Positions 1 through 14,873 of a stretch of DNA of 64,000 nucleotides are shown here, one piece after another. The stretch comes from Aquilaria yunnanensis. Its lineage: Eukaryota > Streptophyta > Magnoliopsida > Malvales > Thymelaeaceae. The notes under the pieces were generated by a model. That model had not been told where the DNA came from. It saw nothing but the letters and a program-made list of their open reading frames with translations, and did not search any database. Both the position numbers and the translations under genes were made by a program. The stretch spans positions 83,730,001 to 83,794,000 of the forward strand of contig CM077599.1 of assembly GCA_039654915.1 (NCBI GenBank), written 5' to 3'. The stretch's first letter is position 1. Every line of letters begins with the position of its first letter.

Positions 1-1428
1 GCAGTAGTTCTTTATTTGTGTCCAACGCTTTTTTAGTATAACAGAATAGAGCAAAAGTGGCCATGTTCTTGGAGCTATTTTTTGTTTGAAAATGTGCATT
101 TACAAGCTCATTTGAAAAAGAACAGTAGATGTGTTCCTATTTCAGAAGTTGGAGAGTTGTGAACCAGATATATACATCCAAAATGTATTAGAAGCTTTCT
201 TTCTCCAGGACACTTATTTCTCATGAATTCAACCATAACTTTTTCATTCTAATCCAAAGGGTTAGGTGCACAGACTAAACTGCAACCCAAGTTCTGCCAA
301 CTTTAAGCTTCTCCAATTCAGAAGCTGCTAAAAATGAAATAGATAACCTGGAGCCTAGCCTTGCTCTCTTCCTTGCGTTGGGCCACTGCTACTTATAGAG
401 GTATTGTAATTATGTTTAAAACTGTATTAGATATGTATCAGAAACTTGGTTTATCCAAAATGTAACAGCAGATGTTTCTAATTCTGCTAAAAACTATATC
501 AGAAACTTGGTTGAGACCATCCTATTTAAAAATCCATTGAGCCACCGAACTGATAAATGCTACATCAGAAAACAACATGGTATACACGATCTCACTGTGA
601 TTCTTACCCTACCACCATCCTCTTTTTCTGTTGTCAACCAAATCACATACTAAAAGGTTTTAACACACTAATAAATATGTAATCTTGTAAAACACAAAGG
701 TCTAACTAGAAAGATATGCAACATATGAACTGGGCAATTGTCCTACCCCTGTTCAAGTCCAGTTGAAACAAGGAAATATAGAACACAAGTGAATGCTGAG
801 AACAAAAAAATCAGGCCGAGCAAAACACAATTCCCAACAATCATTAAACCACTGGAAGAACTTCCATGTTCACATAAACAAACTCATAGGTCGATGGCAC
901 AAAAGTGAATGCAACTCTCAAACATATTCGAAGTCTAATAACAAAGTCTGATGGCAGAAACATAAAAAAATCAGAATATAACTGATTTAGGAGTTCTAGA
1001 TAATATAACATGGACCCTTAGTATTTCTTCAGTAACATAAATGGCTGATGTCAAAAGAGTTAAAGACTTCAATTGAGGCACTTGACTGGTTTAAGTTAAT
1101 CAGTAGGCATGAACACTCTCCTTCCTTCAAAGACTGTTTCATCTTGCAAACAAGGCTGTGAAAAATGGGCGGCAAACCAAACTCATTAAACCAATAAGCA
1201 AGTATTATAATACTAATACATACAATTAATTTACAGGTTAAAACATACATTTAGGATAATGGTTGAGCTATGAGGGTTTTGATATACTTCAAGTCCATGA
1301 AATTTATGCCTTTTTGGTGTGGAACACTGTGATGTTGAAGGAGTAGAATAGGAAGTTAAAGCAGAACCCCTTTTCCAGGAAGAACCTGTTACGTGTTTGT
1401 TGGCCCTTCTATGCGATATTGAATTATC
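1..1428. other. Non-coding sequence downstream of the MULE transposase
   Basis: No convincing gene is visible. Short open frames lack family motifs. The minus strand just left of position 1429 would continue the last transposase frame past its stop, so about 1230-1428 may be the former transposase C-terminal tail or 3' UTR. The rest is ordinary AT-rich spacer. Confidence 0.5.
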
Positions 1429-4297
1429 TTATGTGCTCCGCCTTTGTGTATGAGCCGAAGATGGAGGGCTGTTGACATTTCTAGTTTTCTGAAACAAAGA
1501 ACAAGATAATCAGAACTTAACATGAAAAACTGTTGGCTTGTTTTATAGGTTATTAAGTATGAAATTAGAAAACCTTCAATGGGCATGATCTGATGGTATG
1601 GCTGGCATCCTTGCATATCGAACAATGCATTACTCTCCCATGTCGGGAAAGTTTGAACTTACCCTTTACAGGCTCATTTCTAGATTTCTTTTTTTTTTTT
1701 TTTTTTTTGTGGTCTACTTGGCATTGGCCTATTGAGAGGAGGCAATATTGAACCGAGTCCACTATCTTCCCAAAATTCTTCACTCGACATAGGATGTACT
1801 GCATATCCATATGCCTTGATAAACATCTCTTTCTTATAAGCTTGTCTATATAATCCTTTGGATCACCACCTTTATACAAAATTGCCCTAATGGCATGTGG
1901 ACATGGTATACCAGATAATGGCCAGCTATTACAGTTGCAAAATTTGGCATCTAAATGAACAACATACTGTGTCATAGCAAACCTAATCTCATATCCATCC
2001 TCACCATTCCATTTGACCTTCCACTTGTAACTCTCGGTTACACTTTCATGTAGAATTTGCATGATTTTATCACCATAATCTTTTTGCCATGTTGCAGCAA
2101 ACCTTTTTCTTTGTATCGTTCTCTCCATCACAAATTCTCTCATTTTTTCAAGCATAGAGATAATAGGTTTGCTCCTTGATCGAACTAGTATAAAATTGAA
2201 AGCTTCATAACTGCTATTGTCTACTGAATCACACTTGATGGCTGGTGAGTAGTATGCTCTGCACCACTTGCTGGCATTGACACGCATTACAGCTTCTTTA
2301 GCACCAGGCTTCAATCTCTCTAACTCATCTAGCCTCTTCAGTAGAGAATGCTCGTTTGATGCCTTGGCCACCTTATAAAAAGCTTGTTTTAGTGCCTCAC
2401 CTCTGTATTTAGGATACCAGTTGTTATATATATGCCTAGTACACAATCTGTGCTCAGCCCTTGGAAAAATTGTGGCAACTGCATTTATAAGACCCTACCA
2501 TTCCAAACATATATTGTCAGGTAAGAACTATAAACAACAAACAAAATGTTAGAATTAAACTTTGTTAATAAACAAAAAAAAAAACTTACCTTTTGTTGGT
2601 CCGACATGAAGCACCATCCTTTGCCATCTATACTTTGTATATCAACCCTCAAATGCTCCAAGAACCATTCCCATGAGCTAGCAGACTCAACCTCCACAAT
2701 AGCCCATGCTAAGGGAAACATCTGGTTATTTGAATCCTTTCCTACTACAGTAAGAATTTGGCCTTTCACCATGCCTTTTAGAAAGCATCCATCCAAGCCT
2801 AAAAATTTCCTGTAACCTTCCAAAAAACCTTTCCTCAATGCAGCAAGACAAACATACATTCATTTGAAAAATGGAGGACAACCGGGCCCTCTATGATGCA
2901 CCTTGATATCAACATTACTACTAGGATTTGCAGCCACTAATTTTTTTCCATAGTCATGAAGTTTTGCATACTCATGACCTACATCTCTCTCCAGCATGTG
3001 TTTTACTTTTTTTTTTTTTGCTCTTTTGCATTGATTTCGTGTGACATCAAGATGGAATTGCTATCTAACCATTTCTTGAATAAAAGTGGTTTTCAAACTA
3101 CGATGACCAGCAATTAAAGACTTAAATGTCTTTGCAATCCATGGACAATTTGCCCTTGACACGTTGAACACCCTATGATAGTCATGCATATCAATATATT
3201 TTTTGATCACAAAGTACTCCTTATTTTCAAACTTCTCAAGTGACGCAAAAAATAACCATGGACAATTTTTTACCTTACACTTTGCCCTTATTCTCCCAGC
3301 TTCATTCTTTACATACTCATAGTCACGTCTCTCAGTTATATTGTACTTCTTTAATGCCCTTCTACACTATTTACTATCAGTGAAGCTCATGCCAACAAAG
3401 AATTTAACTTCTTTTTCCTTTTCATCATACCTGGGAAATTTAATTTGCCTCCTTGACAAAATCTTACTCCTATTGTCATCGCTACCTGAACTAAAGCTTC
3501 CAACATCTGAGTTGTCTAAATCAACTATCGAATCATCTCCTCCACTGCCTACACGATCCCTTCTGTATAGACCCTCTCTTCCCTCTCTTTCTATGATATT
3601 AGCATCTTCACATGGATTCACTTGGCATCTAGCAGTATTTATGAATGAAAAAGGGTTGCAAAATTCCTTCACTTTGCGAATTGCATCCTCTATTTCCTCA
3701 TCTTCACCACTTAATATTGTATCCTCAATATTATTGACCTCCTGATCATACTCCTCCCTCAAGACCTCTTCATCATTCTCTGAATCATCATTACTGGACC
3801 CTGAGTCTTCTTTACTTTCACTGCCATCTATACAAAGTAATGACTTTGTTTTTCTTTTGTTGCCTGTGTCAAACCCGAATTCTCTTTCAAACAATTGCTC
3901 TTTGTCAGTTGCCTTAATGATGCATTCTCCATGTGGATCATTTATGAATATATTAGCTCCCTCATGCGAAATGTCATTGCTGCCCAAGCCATTCATATGC
4001 TCCACGTAAATCTCCACTTCTCCACCCAAAAGAGCACAACTAACCATGTCCATCGTACTTGCATTATTGAATAACGCTTTTAATCTTGTATCAAGAGGTT
4101 TTCCAGGGACTCTATAGTATATTTTTTTCACATCACTAGATGTGTAACCAAGTTCTTTTAATATGTCCTCAAACACCTAATATGTCACTAGGTCTATATC
4201 AATTTTTTTTTCATAGACCTTATGACCAACATAGGTCACAAAATGGTTGTATTAACATTTTACCACCATAGTATATTTTCAAATTAATTTCCTTCAT
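1429..4297 (-). pseudogene. Decayed Mutator-like (MuDR/MULE) transposase
   Basis: This is a transposase of the MuDR/MULE superfamily, which cuts and pastes DNA through a DDE nuclease. Reading on the minus strand: a PB1-like N-terminal domain starts near 4297, with a frameshift near 4240 and a TAG replacing a likely Trp near 4177. An acidic Ser/Asp/Glu linker lies at about 3840-3550. A MuDR DNA-binding region spans 3366-3000 and has a TAG at its start, another inside and a frame change at an A-run. The DDE core holds its first Asp in GLDGCFLKG (about 2792) and a later Asp in SDQQK (about 2596). A CTRHIYNNW motif, a SWIM zinc finger (CxC...CxH, about 1935-1890) and a CCHC knuckle (about 1615-1575) follow. 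A phase-0 GT-AG intron at 2495-2589 restores SDQQ-K-GLINA. A last short exon is likely at 1488-1429. A TGA sits near 2860. At least four stops make it non-functional. I could not identify its terminal inverted repeats. Confidence 0.9.
2495..2589 (-). other. Intron of the MULE transposase
   Basis: On the minus strand the donor GTAAGT follows the Lys codon of SDQQK and the acceptor TAG precedes GGT CTT ATA AAT. Removing 95 bases joins the conserved transposase core in frame, phase 0. Confidence 0.8.
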
Positions 4298-4300
4298 CTG

Positions 4301-4521
4301 CACTGAAACCAACAACAACCTACAATTAATAACGCCATACAAAACAATGCCATAAAAAACAAGACAAAATACCAAGACTAAAAGAAACAATAAAATCGGC
4401 CCCAAACCATACTCACCAGTTAACTCATATACTAAACAATTGCTCTGTACTTGATCAGCCATCATCAATACAGAAAAACCAAAAAAAGATTTGTACAATT
4501 TCTTGTTATTATTTTCCATTG
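4301..4521. repeat. Imperfect direct repeat, copy a (upstream of the MULE transposase)
   Basis: The stretch beginning aaaccaacaacaacctacaa and ending near ttattattttccatt recurs at 4889-5063 with substitutions and an internal deletion. It lies directly upstream of the transposase start, so it may be a duplicated promoter or leader. Apparent open frames here are by-products of the repeat. Confidence 0.7.
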
Positions 4522-4888
4522 GCCTAAACATGGGCATGTTTACTTTGTCCGATAATGCTGGTGCTTTATTTTATCAAAAAGGTAGTAAAAGTTACTTTCT
4601 CATGGATGCCTTTGTTATTAAACTGCTATCCCTCTGAATACTTTGACTAAAACGCATTTTGTTCATTACAATACAAGTTAATAGCAGGTTGTACATGAGA
4701 TATTAGTTAATGACTTAAACCCGTTTATTTGAAATCAACACTACTTCACTCTTCTTTCAAGTGCTCAATTGAAAATTGACTACGTTAGTGGTTGCATTTT
4801 GTTACTTACAGTTGACTGATATTAACTCCTTAACTCTCAATTTAAAAAACCAATACATAAACTCAAAAAGAGAGCACTGCAAATCCTC

Positions 4889-5063
4889 TACACTAAAACC
4901 AACAACAACCCACAATTAATATTGCCATAAAAAACAAGACAAAATAGCAATACTAAAAGGAACAATAAAATCGTCCCCAAACAATTGCTCTGTACTTGAC
5001 CAACCATCATCAATACACAAACAAACAAGAAATTGGTACAATTTCTTATTATTAGTTTCCATT
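4889..5063. repeat. Imperfect direct repeat, copy b
   Basis: Second copy of the segment at 4301-4521, same orientation, about 590 bases away. It shares the aaaccaacaacaac start, the ccataaaaaacaagacaaaa core and the rattatt-rich end. Between the copies, 4522-4888 shows no gene. Confidence 0.7.
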
Positions 5064-5660
5064 TCACCACAATTCCATTAACGCAAAAACCCAAAACACA
5101 AATCAATTTCCCATCTACCTTTTTCTCCTCACTATTCAATGGCTTCACTTTTTTCAGGAATCTCTGTCTTTTACACTATCCGGACAACTTTCCTCAGTCT
5201 GGAATCAAACGAAACATTGTCCACTTCTTCCTTTGCCCGATTCTCTTGTTTGTCGTATTTTACTTTGGCGCGAATCAAGTTACTCTCGCGCCACAGCTCC
5301 TGCTCTCTCTGACAGACATGAACACCGTTTGCTTCAAAGCGCACACGTGATGAGCACATGACGCATAAAGGGGTAAAGTATACCACTTTTGATAGTTTAA
5401 GGGGCGAATTTATCCGAGTCATAGTTTATGGGGTTAAGTATCCGGGTGAAAATGAGTTCAGGGGCCAAAAATGTCTTTAGGCCTTTACAATCAGGTCGAG
5501 AGGTCTTCTTCAATCCATCAACCCAAACGCATCTGTAGCCCGCCTGCAAGAAAATTGATGGCGAGACCATAAGTCTCTGCCCATCTTCAAGTTGGCAACA
5601 CGCAAACTTCTTCACGTCAAATCCTTGCCTCAGAGGATGTAAGTAAAAGGAAACTGACAA
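5064..5660 (-). other. Unrecognised exon-like segment and transposon-like end sequence
   Basis: The minus-strand frame at 5397-5660 has an ordered, protein-like stretch (about residues 10-50, including VKKFACCQLEDGQRLM) followed by residues that look like translated non-coding sequence. A possible acceptor, TTTTCTTGCAG, lies within the reading frame. I do not recognise the family. The part at 5360-5480 (ggggtaaagtata, ggggcgaattta, ggggccaaaaatg) resembles the ends of plant DNA elements. A gene-fragment capture is possible but unproven. Confidence 0.3.
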
Positions 5661-6212
5661 GTTCTGTCCTTAGCTCAATTAAATGCAACTTTTGTAATAT
5701 TTTTATTGGGTTTTTTTGGCTCAAATCTAAAAAATTTTACAAGTTTAGTTTATTTAAAATTTAGTTTTAATTTTTTTTATTTTAATGTAATTTAAGTTTT
5801 GTGTCTAACATATAAAAAAATCTATTGTAGTGAGATTTTGAATATAAAAAAAATTATTTATTATAAAATAATAAAATATGAGGATTTCAGAGATGAGAGT
5901 TTAAAAGATCAAAGAAATTTACGATGAAAAACATTTTGTTCAGATTCCTTTCAATCATAAATATATGCTACTTAAAAATTAAAATACATTAAGTTTATAT
6001 GTACTTACTTGATTATTTATATTATTTCATTGCGGACATATCACACGCAAATGTTGACCAAGGGGTCATCACCTCCGACTATTCTTCCTGGAAAAGAAGC
6101 CACTTTGAATTTTGAACTTTCAAGACAGACATGGGCTACTCCTAAGTCAACACACCGCGTTTCCTTGCTTGTGTTCCTGAGCTCTTAAAATCTTCTAAGC
6201 TGAAACAAACTC
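5661..6212 (+). promoter_or_regulatory. Upstream region of CRK gene 1, with W-box cores
   Basis: AT-rich up to about 6030, then less so. TTGACC (a W-box, the WRKY site) is at 6054-6059 and the reverse core GTCAA at 6146-6150. WRKY control of CRK genes is established for the family; its use here is inference. The stretch at about 6130-6205 is recognisable in two relics at 47.9 and 56.5 kb, which argues that this is the native promoter-proximal sequence. Confidence 0.5.
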
Positions 6213-9020
<2,808 letters not shown>

Positions 9021-9528
9021 AAAGCTTCAGGAGCCATTGTTTTTTTTAAAAAAAATCTAATAATTAGTTTTATATGCCAAGAATCGTATCTTAGTTAGTC
9101 TTTATTTTTCATTCAAGACCAATAAATTGATAAACTACTAATTATTTTTTGATTTCTTTAAATATTGAACAATTGATAAAAATGTGTTGTTATTGTGTTA
9201 CATATTTCTATACACTTAAGAATCAAGTAATAGTATTACCAATCTCTTCCTCTCATAGTATTTTTTCTTTTATTTCAAAAAAAATATATTTTTCTTTTGT
9301 CCTTCTTGTAAATGCATAATTGTTGTTCCACAAGATGATATATATATATATATATTTTAACATTTTAGTATATAAATGAAGAATTTTTATATTAGAATGA
9401 TAAATCAAGAAATATAGTTTCTAAATATATTTTTAAAATTTTTTTTTGAACAAATACTAATATGAATAAATTAAGTCAAACTAAACAAAAAAATCAAATG
9501 ATGCAAAGAATATGGGACGAAGGGAGTA
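9021..9528. other. AT-rich 3' flank of CRK gene 1
   Basis: No gene is seen. It probably contains the 3' UTR and polyadenylation region of CRK gene 1, then spacer. A short (AT)n run lies near 9338-9356. Confidence 0.6.
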
Positions 9529-9779
9529 TCTTATATTATAAAATGTATAAAGGTACACAAATGTTAAATGACTTATTCACCTATCAATTATAAGATATTT
9601 TACTATTTTAATGAGAATCAAATTAGTTATTATATATTTATTTAGAGTTTTAAGACCATTAGAATATCCTAGGAAAAAAATAGCATAGTAGCACGTTAGC
9701 TTAATTTTGGGACATGAATGAGTTTTACGCTCTAAATGGAAAAAATAAAGAAAAATGAACGCGTTAATTTTTTTTGTCT

Positions 9780-9900
9780 ATTATAGCAAAAATCTATGAG
9801 TTGTCACTAAAGTTGATGTCTTGCAAAAAAACATACATGTTTATAGCAAAAATCTATGAGTTGTCACTAAAGTTGACGTTTTGCAACAAACATACCGTGT
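9780..9900. repeat. 60-bp tandem duplication
   Basis: The unit starting ttatagcaaaaatctatgag at 9780 repeats at 9840 with a few substitutions. The paralogous place near 24,720-24,790 has a single, more diverged unit, so the duplication is local to copy A. Confidence 0.85.
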
Positions 9901-10111
9901 TTACATTACTATAAAAAATGCCATCAAATATAAGATTTTATCAATTTCCATAATTTTTAACTTATTAAATCAAATGTTTTTATTAGAACTTAAAAGTGCA
10001 ACTTAATATGAAAAATAAAAATTGTGAAGATACACACATTGACTTGTCCATTTTACTCTTAAATCATAAGTATTAAGTATTGGGTTAATTTAATAGTAAA
10101 AATGTTAAGAT

Positions 10112-11110
10112 TGTAACGACCCAAATCCAGAACTGGTCAACGAAACACCTGCCCACACCACATGGGCTATCCTTTGGAAAAGGATAAGCGCTAGGTATTT
10201 ATGTTCTGGAATTGAAGCCTATATATCCACATAAGGCTTCCCACAATTCACCCATGTGGGATATAGGGGTGTTACAAACTCCCCCCCTTATGTACCCAAC
10301 GTTCCCGTTGGGGTCAATCGGATTACTTGGTTCCCCGGACCAAGTAACCTCTCTAATCGGACTACTTAGCCCCTGGCCAAGTAGCCTCTTGAATCCAGGA
10401 TCAGTCCCGATAGACGATGCATGTGCATACCCACTATGCCACACCATCGTGGTCCCGGGTCGGCTCTGATACCATCTGTAACGACTCAAATCCAGAACTG
10501 GTCAACGAAACACCTGCCCACACCACATAGGCTATCCTTTGGAAAAGGATAAGCGTTAGGTATTTATGTTCTGGAATTGAAGCCTATATATCCACATAAG
10601 GCTTCCCACAATTCACCCATGTGGGACATAGGCTCCAATTCCAAAACATAAACACCTAGCGCTTATCCTTTTCTAAAGGATAGCCCATGTGGTGTGGGCA
10701 AGTGTTCCGTTGACTGGTTCTGGACTTGGGTCATTACAGATGGTATCAGAGCCAACCCGGGACCACGATGGTGTGGCATAGTGGGTATGCACATGCATCG
10801 TCTACCGGGGCTGATCCTGAATTCGAGAGGCTACTAGGCCAAGGGTTAAGTAGTCCGATTAGAGAGGTTACTTGGTCTGGGGAACCAAGTAATCCGATTA
10901 ACCCTAATGGGGACGTTGGGTACATAAGGGGGGGGGGGGGGAGTTTGTAACACCTCAATGTCCCACATGGGTGAATTGTGGGAAGCTTTATGTGGATATA
11001 TAAGCTCCAATTCCAGAACATAAGCACCTAGCGCTTATCTTTTTCTAAAGGATAGCCCATGTGGTGTGGGCAGGTGTTCCGTTGACTGGTTCTGGACTTG
11101 GGTCATTACA
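10112..11110. mobile_element. Inverted dimer of a TRIM (miniature LTR retrotransposon)
   Basis: A minus-oriented TRIM (LTR 10112-10276, internal 10277-10476, second LTR from 10477) runs into a plus-oriented one (LTR ending 10738, tRNA-Met primer site tggtatcagagc at 10741-10752, internal, G-run polypurine tract, LTR 10946-11110). The two meet near 10630, where both inner LTRs are cut short. The whole 999 bp lies between one 5-bp target duplication, aagat (10107-10111 and 11111-11115). The related repeat at 25004-25008 has a single aagat, the empty site. No protein is encoded; open frames here are mirror images of the inverted arms. Confidence 0.9.
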
Positions 11111-12467
11111 AAGATAGAGACACAAATAACATTATAATATCTATAATTAAGTGCATAATTAAGTGAAACATATGACTTGGCCTTTTATCATTACATTTTA
11201 GGTCATTTTACTCTTTTTGTGAGAACTAAAATTGACATTTTTTTGTGATCAGAAGTGTTTTATGAGAATGTTGAGTATGAGGGTTACTTTGTATGTTTTC
11301 CAAAACCTAGAATGCATCTAACCATATTTGGCCCGATTTTTTCAAGACAAAGTATTTGGAGATTCAAACTCAGGTCATAATAGGCCTAACGTCCTTCAAG
11401 GACATTTGAGCTTGCTAGCATGGACTAAATTTATTATTCAATTAGAGTTATACCAATATTATGAGTCTATAAGAAAAAAAATAAAATTGAAAAGACTGTT
11501 TATTTAGACTAATTTTTCACTTTAATAGACTATTAATTTTATAAAAATTTACAACAAATGGGTGTTGGAGTTTTAATAAAGCAAATAAAGCCCTTCAACA
11601 TAATATTTTATCAATTTAATAACCTTCCAACTTGAATGAAAGATATTGCCAAATCTTAAATTTTAATCACAGTTAAACACTTTAGTTTTACTTTTATGAA
11701 AAGATTTCCTTAGTTGTCTTTAAATAATAGGTTACTTTACTTTTTTGATAAAATCTAATTAAGTTTGACATTGAATATTTAATTTGCATTAGCACCATAA
11801 AAATAAAATTTGATGAGTGAATTAACTAAGTTTCTACTATATTCAAATTTTACCCCAAACATGCCCTTAAATTTATATAGCTATTAAATAAGTCATTTAT
11901 TGAAAGATTTCTCAAATTAATTACTTTTAAATTTGGTTACTTTTACCCATTGGATTATAAAGTTTGAAATTGTTGAATACAAATACCTAAAATATTAAAT
12001 TTTTCACATATAACATTCAACATGTTTTTGGTCAAACTTTAAAACTTGAGTTTTATGAAAAATGAAATTCTACCAAAAAAAAATTTTGGTTTTCAATAAA
12101 TTATAAAATAAATTTAAATCTTGTGAATTGTATCAAAACGGAAGTAACTTTTTTTTTTTCTGAATATCATATTTTATGGTAAAGATTTGCAACATGGAAG
12201 AAGTTTAACAAGTTTTCAGAGAGAAATTATTAATAGATTTATACTTTTAGAAATTTTTGTTTTTGGAAATTTTGAATAAATTAATAATTTTAGAATTGTG
12301 GTAAAGATTTTGATTGTATGGGAGCTTAAGTGTAATAAGGGAAAAAACTTGGGGTTCTATTGGCTGAAAGGTTATAATTAAATTACATATATTATAAAAT
12401 TAAACTTCTTCAATATTCAATATTTATGTAGGATAAATTATGTAACCAATTCATAGTATTTTCATTG

Positions 12468-13830
12468 GGGTAAATTACACCAACAGTAACTTAGCTTATT
12501 TTTTTGTCCTAATTAAGTACTCTACTTTTAAGTTGTCCTAGTGATGTATGTTACCTTTTATTACGTGTTGTATCTAAGTACTTTCCATTAATTTCAAAGC
12601 TATATATGAGAGAAAATACTTATGTGGTATAAAAAAAATATTAAAATAAATTATAAAATAACACTTGTAGTCTTTTAATTTTTTTCATCAATAATTTTAA
12701 ACCATAACATTGTAAATGTAACCATCGGTCTCTAGTTCCTCTGCTTCATCGCTATCGCACCTCACTCGTCGCCGCCGTCACCGCTGTTCACTCTTCTCCC
12801 GTCGCCGCTGCCGCCATTCGCTCTTCGTTTTCCCTCTCTGGTTAGACAACCAACAATCGCCGACTTCATCCTTTCTCATTCTTCCATAACAATTGCGTCG
12901 GGTTCCTCAACAATCGCTGTTTTTCCTTGATTGGATGGCCACAACCACAACGGTTCTTTCCTCGATCATCCTCTCTAGTCCATTTCTCCTCAATTCAAAT
13001 TCTGCTTCAATTTCCTCTGGCCGATGCTCTTCACTGTTTACTTCAAAAATCAAATTTGTTTTCCGAATTTCGAGAACCCAGGCAAACACCTAAACTAGCT
13101 TCGATTGAACCCGGGTGTTCTTCGCTTGAAACCCAGGCACTCAATCTCTGTCAAACCCAAGCAAATGAGGCTGGGTGTTCGCGATTCCAACTCTTCTGCG
13201 AGCGTTCATCCTTGCTCAGCCTCTTTCGTCAATCGTGCATCCATCCTTGCTTAGCCTCTGTCATCGGTTGCCCCTTTGACATCACTCGGCCTTAATCATT
13301 GTACGACATACTCAGTTGCACCTCTGTCATCGATCGGCCTCCATCATTGGCCGATGCACTTGATCACGCTTCTGTTATTTATCGGCTTTCATCGTTGGCC
13401 GACGTACTCAATCGCACCTTCATCATTGATCGGCCCCCATCGTTGGTAGACATGCTTGTCGCTGTAGAGGGAAAAAGCGGGGAAGAGAGAGAGAGAGAGA
13501 GAGTTGAAATGGGGGAGATCGAGAGAAAGAAAGAGAGAGAGAGTGTGTGTGTGGACATGTTGAGAGGGGAAACTGATAGTTAGATTTAAAATGTTAGGGT
13601 TTAGAATTATTGATAGAAAAAATTAAAGGACTACAAGTGTTATTTTAAAATTTATTTTACTTTCTTTTATATCACATTAGCATTTTACGTCAGACATAAC
13701 TTTAAAATTAACATAAAGTACTTAGATAGAACATGTGATAAAAATAAGATACCTAGCTAGGATAACTTGAAAGTAAGGTATCCAATTAGGACAAAAAAGT
13801 AAGTTAGAGTACCCTTTATAAATTTTACCC
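12468..13830. mobile_element. Pack-MULE-like non-autonomous element
   Basis: The 1363-bp element has terminal inverted repeats of roughly 150 bp: GGGTAAA at both ends, then matching blocks such as TTTTTTTGTCCTAATT and ATCTAAGTACTTT. It is flanked by a perfect 10-bp target duplication, attttcattg (12458-12467 and 13831-13840). The paralogous repeat near 29,770-29,785 continues without it. Long inverted repeats and a 9-11 bp duplication are MULE hallmarks. It encodes no transposase and could be moved by a MULE transposase in trans. Its middle is GC-richer and exon-like, unlike its surroundings. Confidence 0.85.
12720..13580. other. Probable captured host sequence inside the Pack-MULE
   Basis: GC-rich, CT-rich start (12740-12840, with tcgccgccgtcaccgctgtt) followed by open but unrecognised frames. 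An imperfect roughly 50-bp unit (atcggc..catc.ttggccga..tact) occurs about four times at 13278-13460, then GA-rich and GT-rich runs (13485-13553). The contrast with the AT-rich terminal repeats is what suggests capture of genic DNA. I cannot name the donor gene. Confidence 0.5.
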
Positions 13831-13840
13831 ATTTTCATTG

Positions 13841-14520
13841 TCATTTGGTTTTCAACTCCACCTTTTTGGATACTCTCTATTCATTCTAAACTTATTAAAA
13901 ATATTTTGATTTGGTTTCCACTAGAAGTATTCCTTAATCCAACTAAAAATGTGAGTCCATACATTATGCACAATTACTATTTCAGGGAAAAAATAAGATA
14001 ATATAAATTTTCCTTAATTGCAAAAAGTATTACCTAGTTCAAAGTTTCTTGGAAAAGTATGTCAAGACAATTTAAGATAATTTCAAAAAAATTTAATATT
14101 ACATGGTTACTTAGAGTTAATAAATTTTATCCAATTGAAGACTGATATAAAATATTTAAAATGTTTAGAACCAAAAGAAAATGTTTAATATGTTAAGGAT
14201 GATAAGGAAGCATGAATTAAAGGTAGAAAGATACTCCCTTTGTCCTAGTATATTTGAAACATTTCATTTTACACAGAGTTTTAAGCCTTCTACTATTTTC
14301 ACGTAGTTTTCAGTTCTACCCTTTTTCTCCTAGATTTGTAGGATTCTTCCTTTAACTTCTAGGATACATGAAAGATGAACAAAACAAAAATTTGACATCA
14401 CATCAAGGCCAAGCATTTGAAACAGAGATTTAAATGGAAGCTATTTCGCCAAATTAAGAACCACAAACATTTTTCTTGAGAAATGACGAAAGCAAAAACG
14501 AAGAATAGCCCAGATTTAGA
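13841..14520. repeat. Right part of AT-rich repeat copy A
   Basis: Non-coding. 13841-14220 matches about 29,780-30,310. From about 14,230 the match fades. aagaa at 14521-14525 is the left target duplication of the next element. Confidence 0.6.
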
Positions 14521-14525
14521 AAGAA

Positions 14526-14870
14526 TGTAACACCCCCATATCCCACATGGGTGAATTGTGGGAAACCTTATGTGGATATATAGGCTTCACTTCCAGAACA
14601 TAAGCACCTAGCGCTTATCCTTTTCTAAAGGACAGCCCATGTGGTGTGGGCAGGTGTTCCGTTGACTGGTTCTGGACTTGGGTCGTTACAGATGGTATCA
14701 GAGCTAGGTTTGGTTCAAAGTATATGGCTGTGTCCGCTGGTATGGGACGGGGGAACTTCCTTATACTGAGAGTCCATTCCTAAGTACCTAGCACTTATCC
14801 TTTTCTAAAGGATAGCCCATGTGGTGTGGGCAGGTGTTCCGTTGACCGGTTCTGGACTTGGGTCGTCACA
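14526..14870 (+). repeat. Left 345-bp terminal repeat of the composite
   Basis: Consists of a full 165-bp TRIM LTR (14526-14690), a primer-binding site (14693-14704), a short segment unlike the usual TRIM interior (ggtttggttcaaagtatatg), and the 3' part of a TRIM-type LTR ending gtcgtcaca at 14870. Confidence 0.85.
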
Positions 14871-14873
14871 GTT

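Larger units (their letters stand above)
9529..14520 (+). repeat. AT-rich duplicated repeat, copy A (interrupted)
   Basis: After removing two insertions (10112-11110 and 12468-13830), this stretch aligns by eye with 24270-25035 and then 28600-30320: for example aaggtacacaaatgttaaatgac, the block tttttattagaacttaaaagtgcaactta, and ccaaaacctagaa. It starts near TCTTATATTATAAAATG, which resembles a Helitron 5' end (inference only). No coding capacity is seen. The two copies are clearly diverged, so the duplication predates the insertions. Confidence 0.7.

Noticed and set aside
4220..5148. Two hydrophobic minus-strand frames with similar sequence (4,220-4,537 and 4,888-5,148)
   Set aside because: They lie on the imperfect direct repeat, and the similarity is that of the DNA. 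Only the end near 4,220-4,297 belongs to the transposase start.
5267..5292. ggcgcga...tcgcgcc inverted repeat as a terminator or operator
   Set aside because: A single short palindrome in a plant spacer with no gene ending there; probably chance.
10199..11027. Open frames on both strands within the TRIM repeats (also near 23,343, 23,802, 26,102)
   Set aside because: They recur in every TRIM copy, on both strands in the inverted copy, with no protein motif. TRIMs have no coding capacity.
14693..14704. tggtatcagagc motifs taken for tRNA genes
   Set aside because: They match only the 3' end complement of initiator tRNA-Met directly after LTRs; no cloverleaf surrounds them. They are primer-binding sites.
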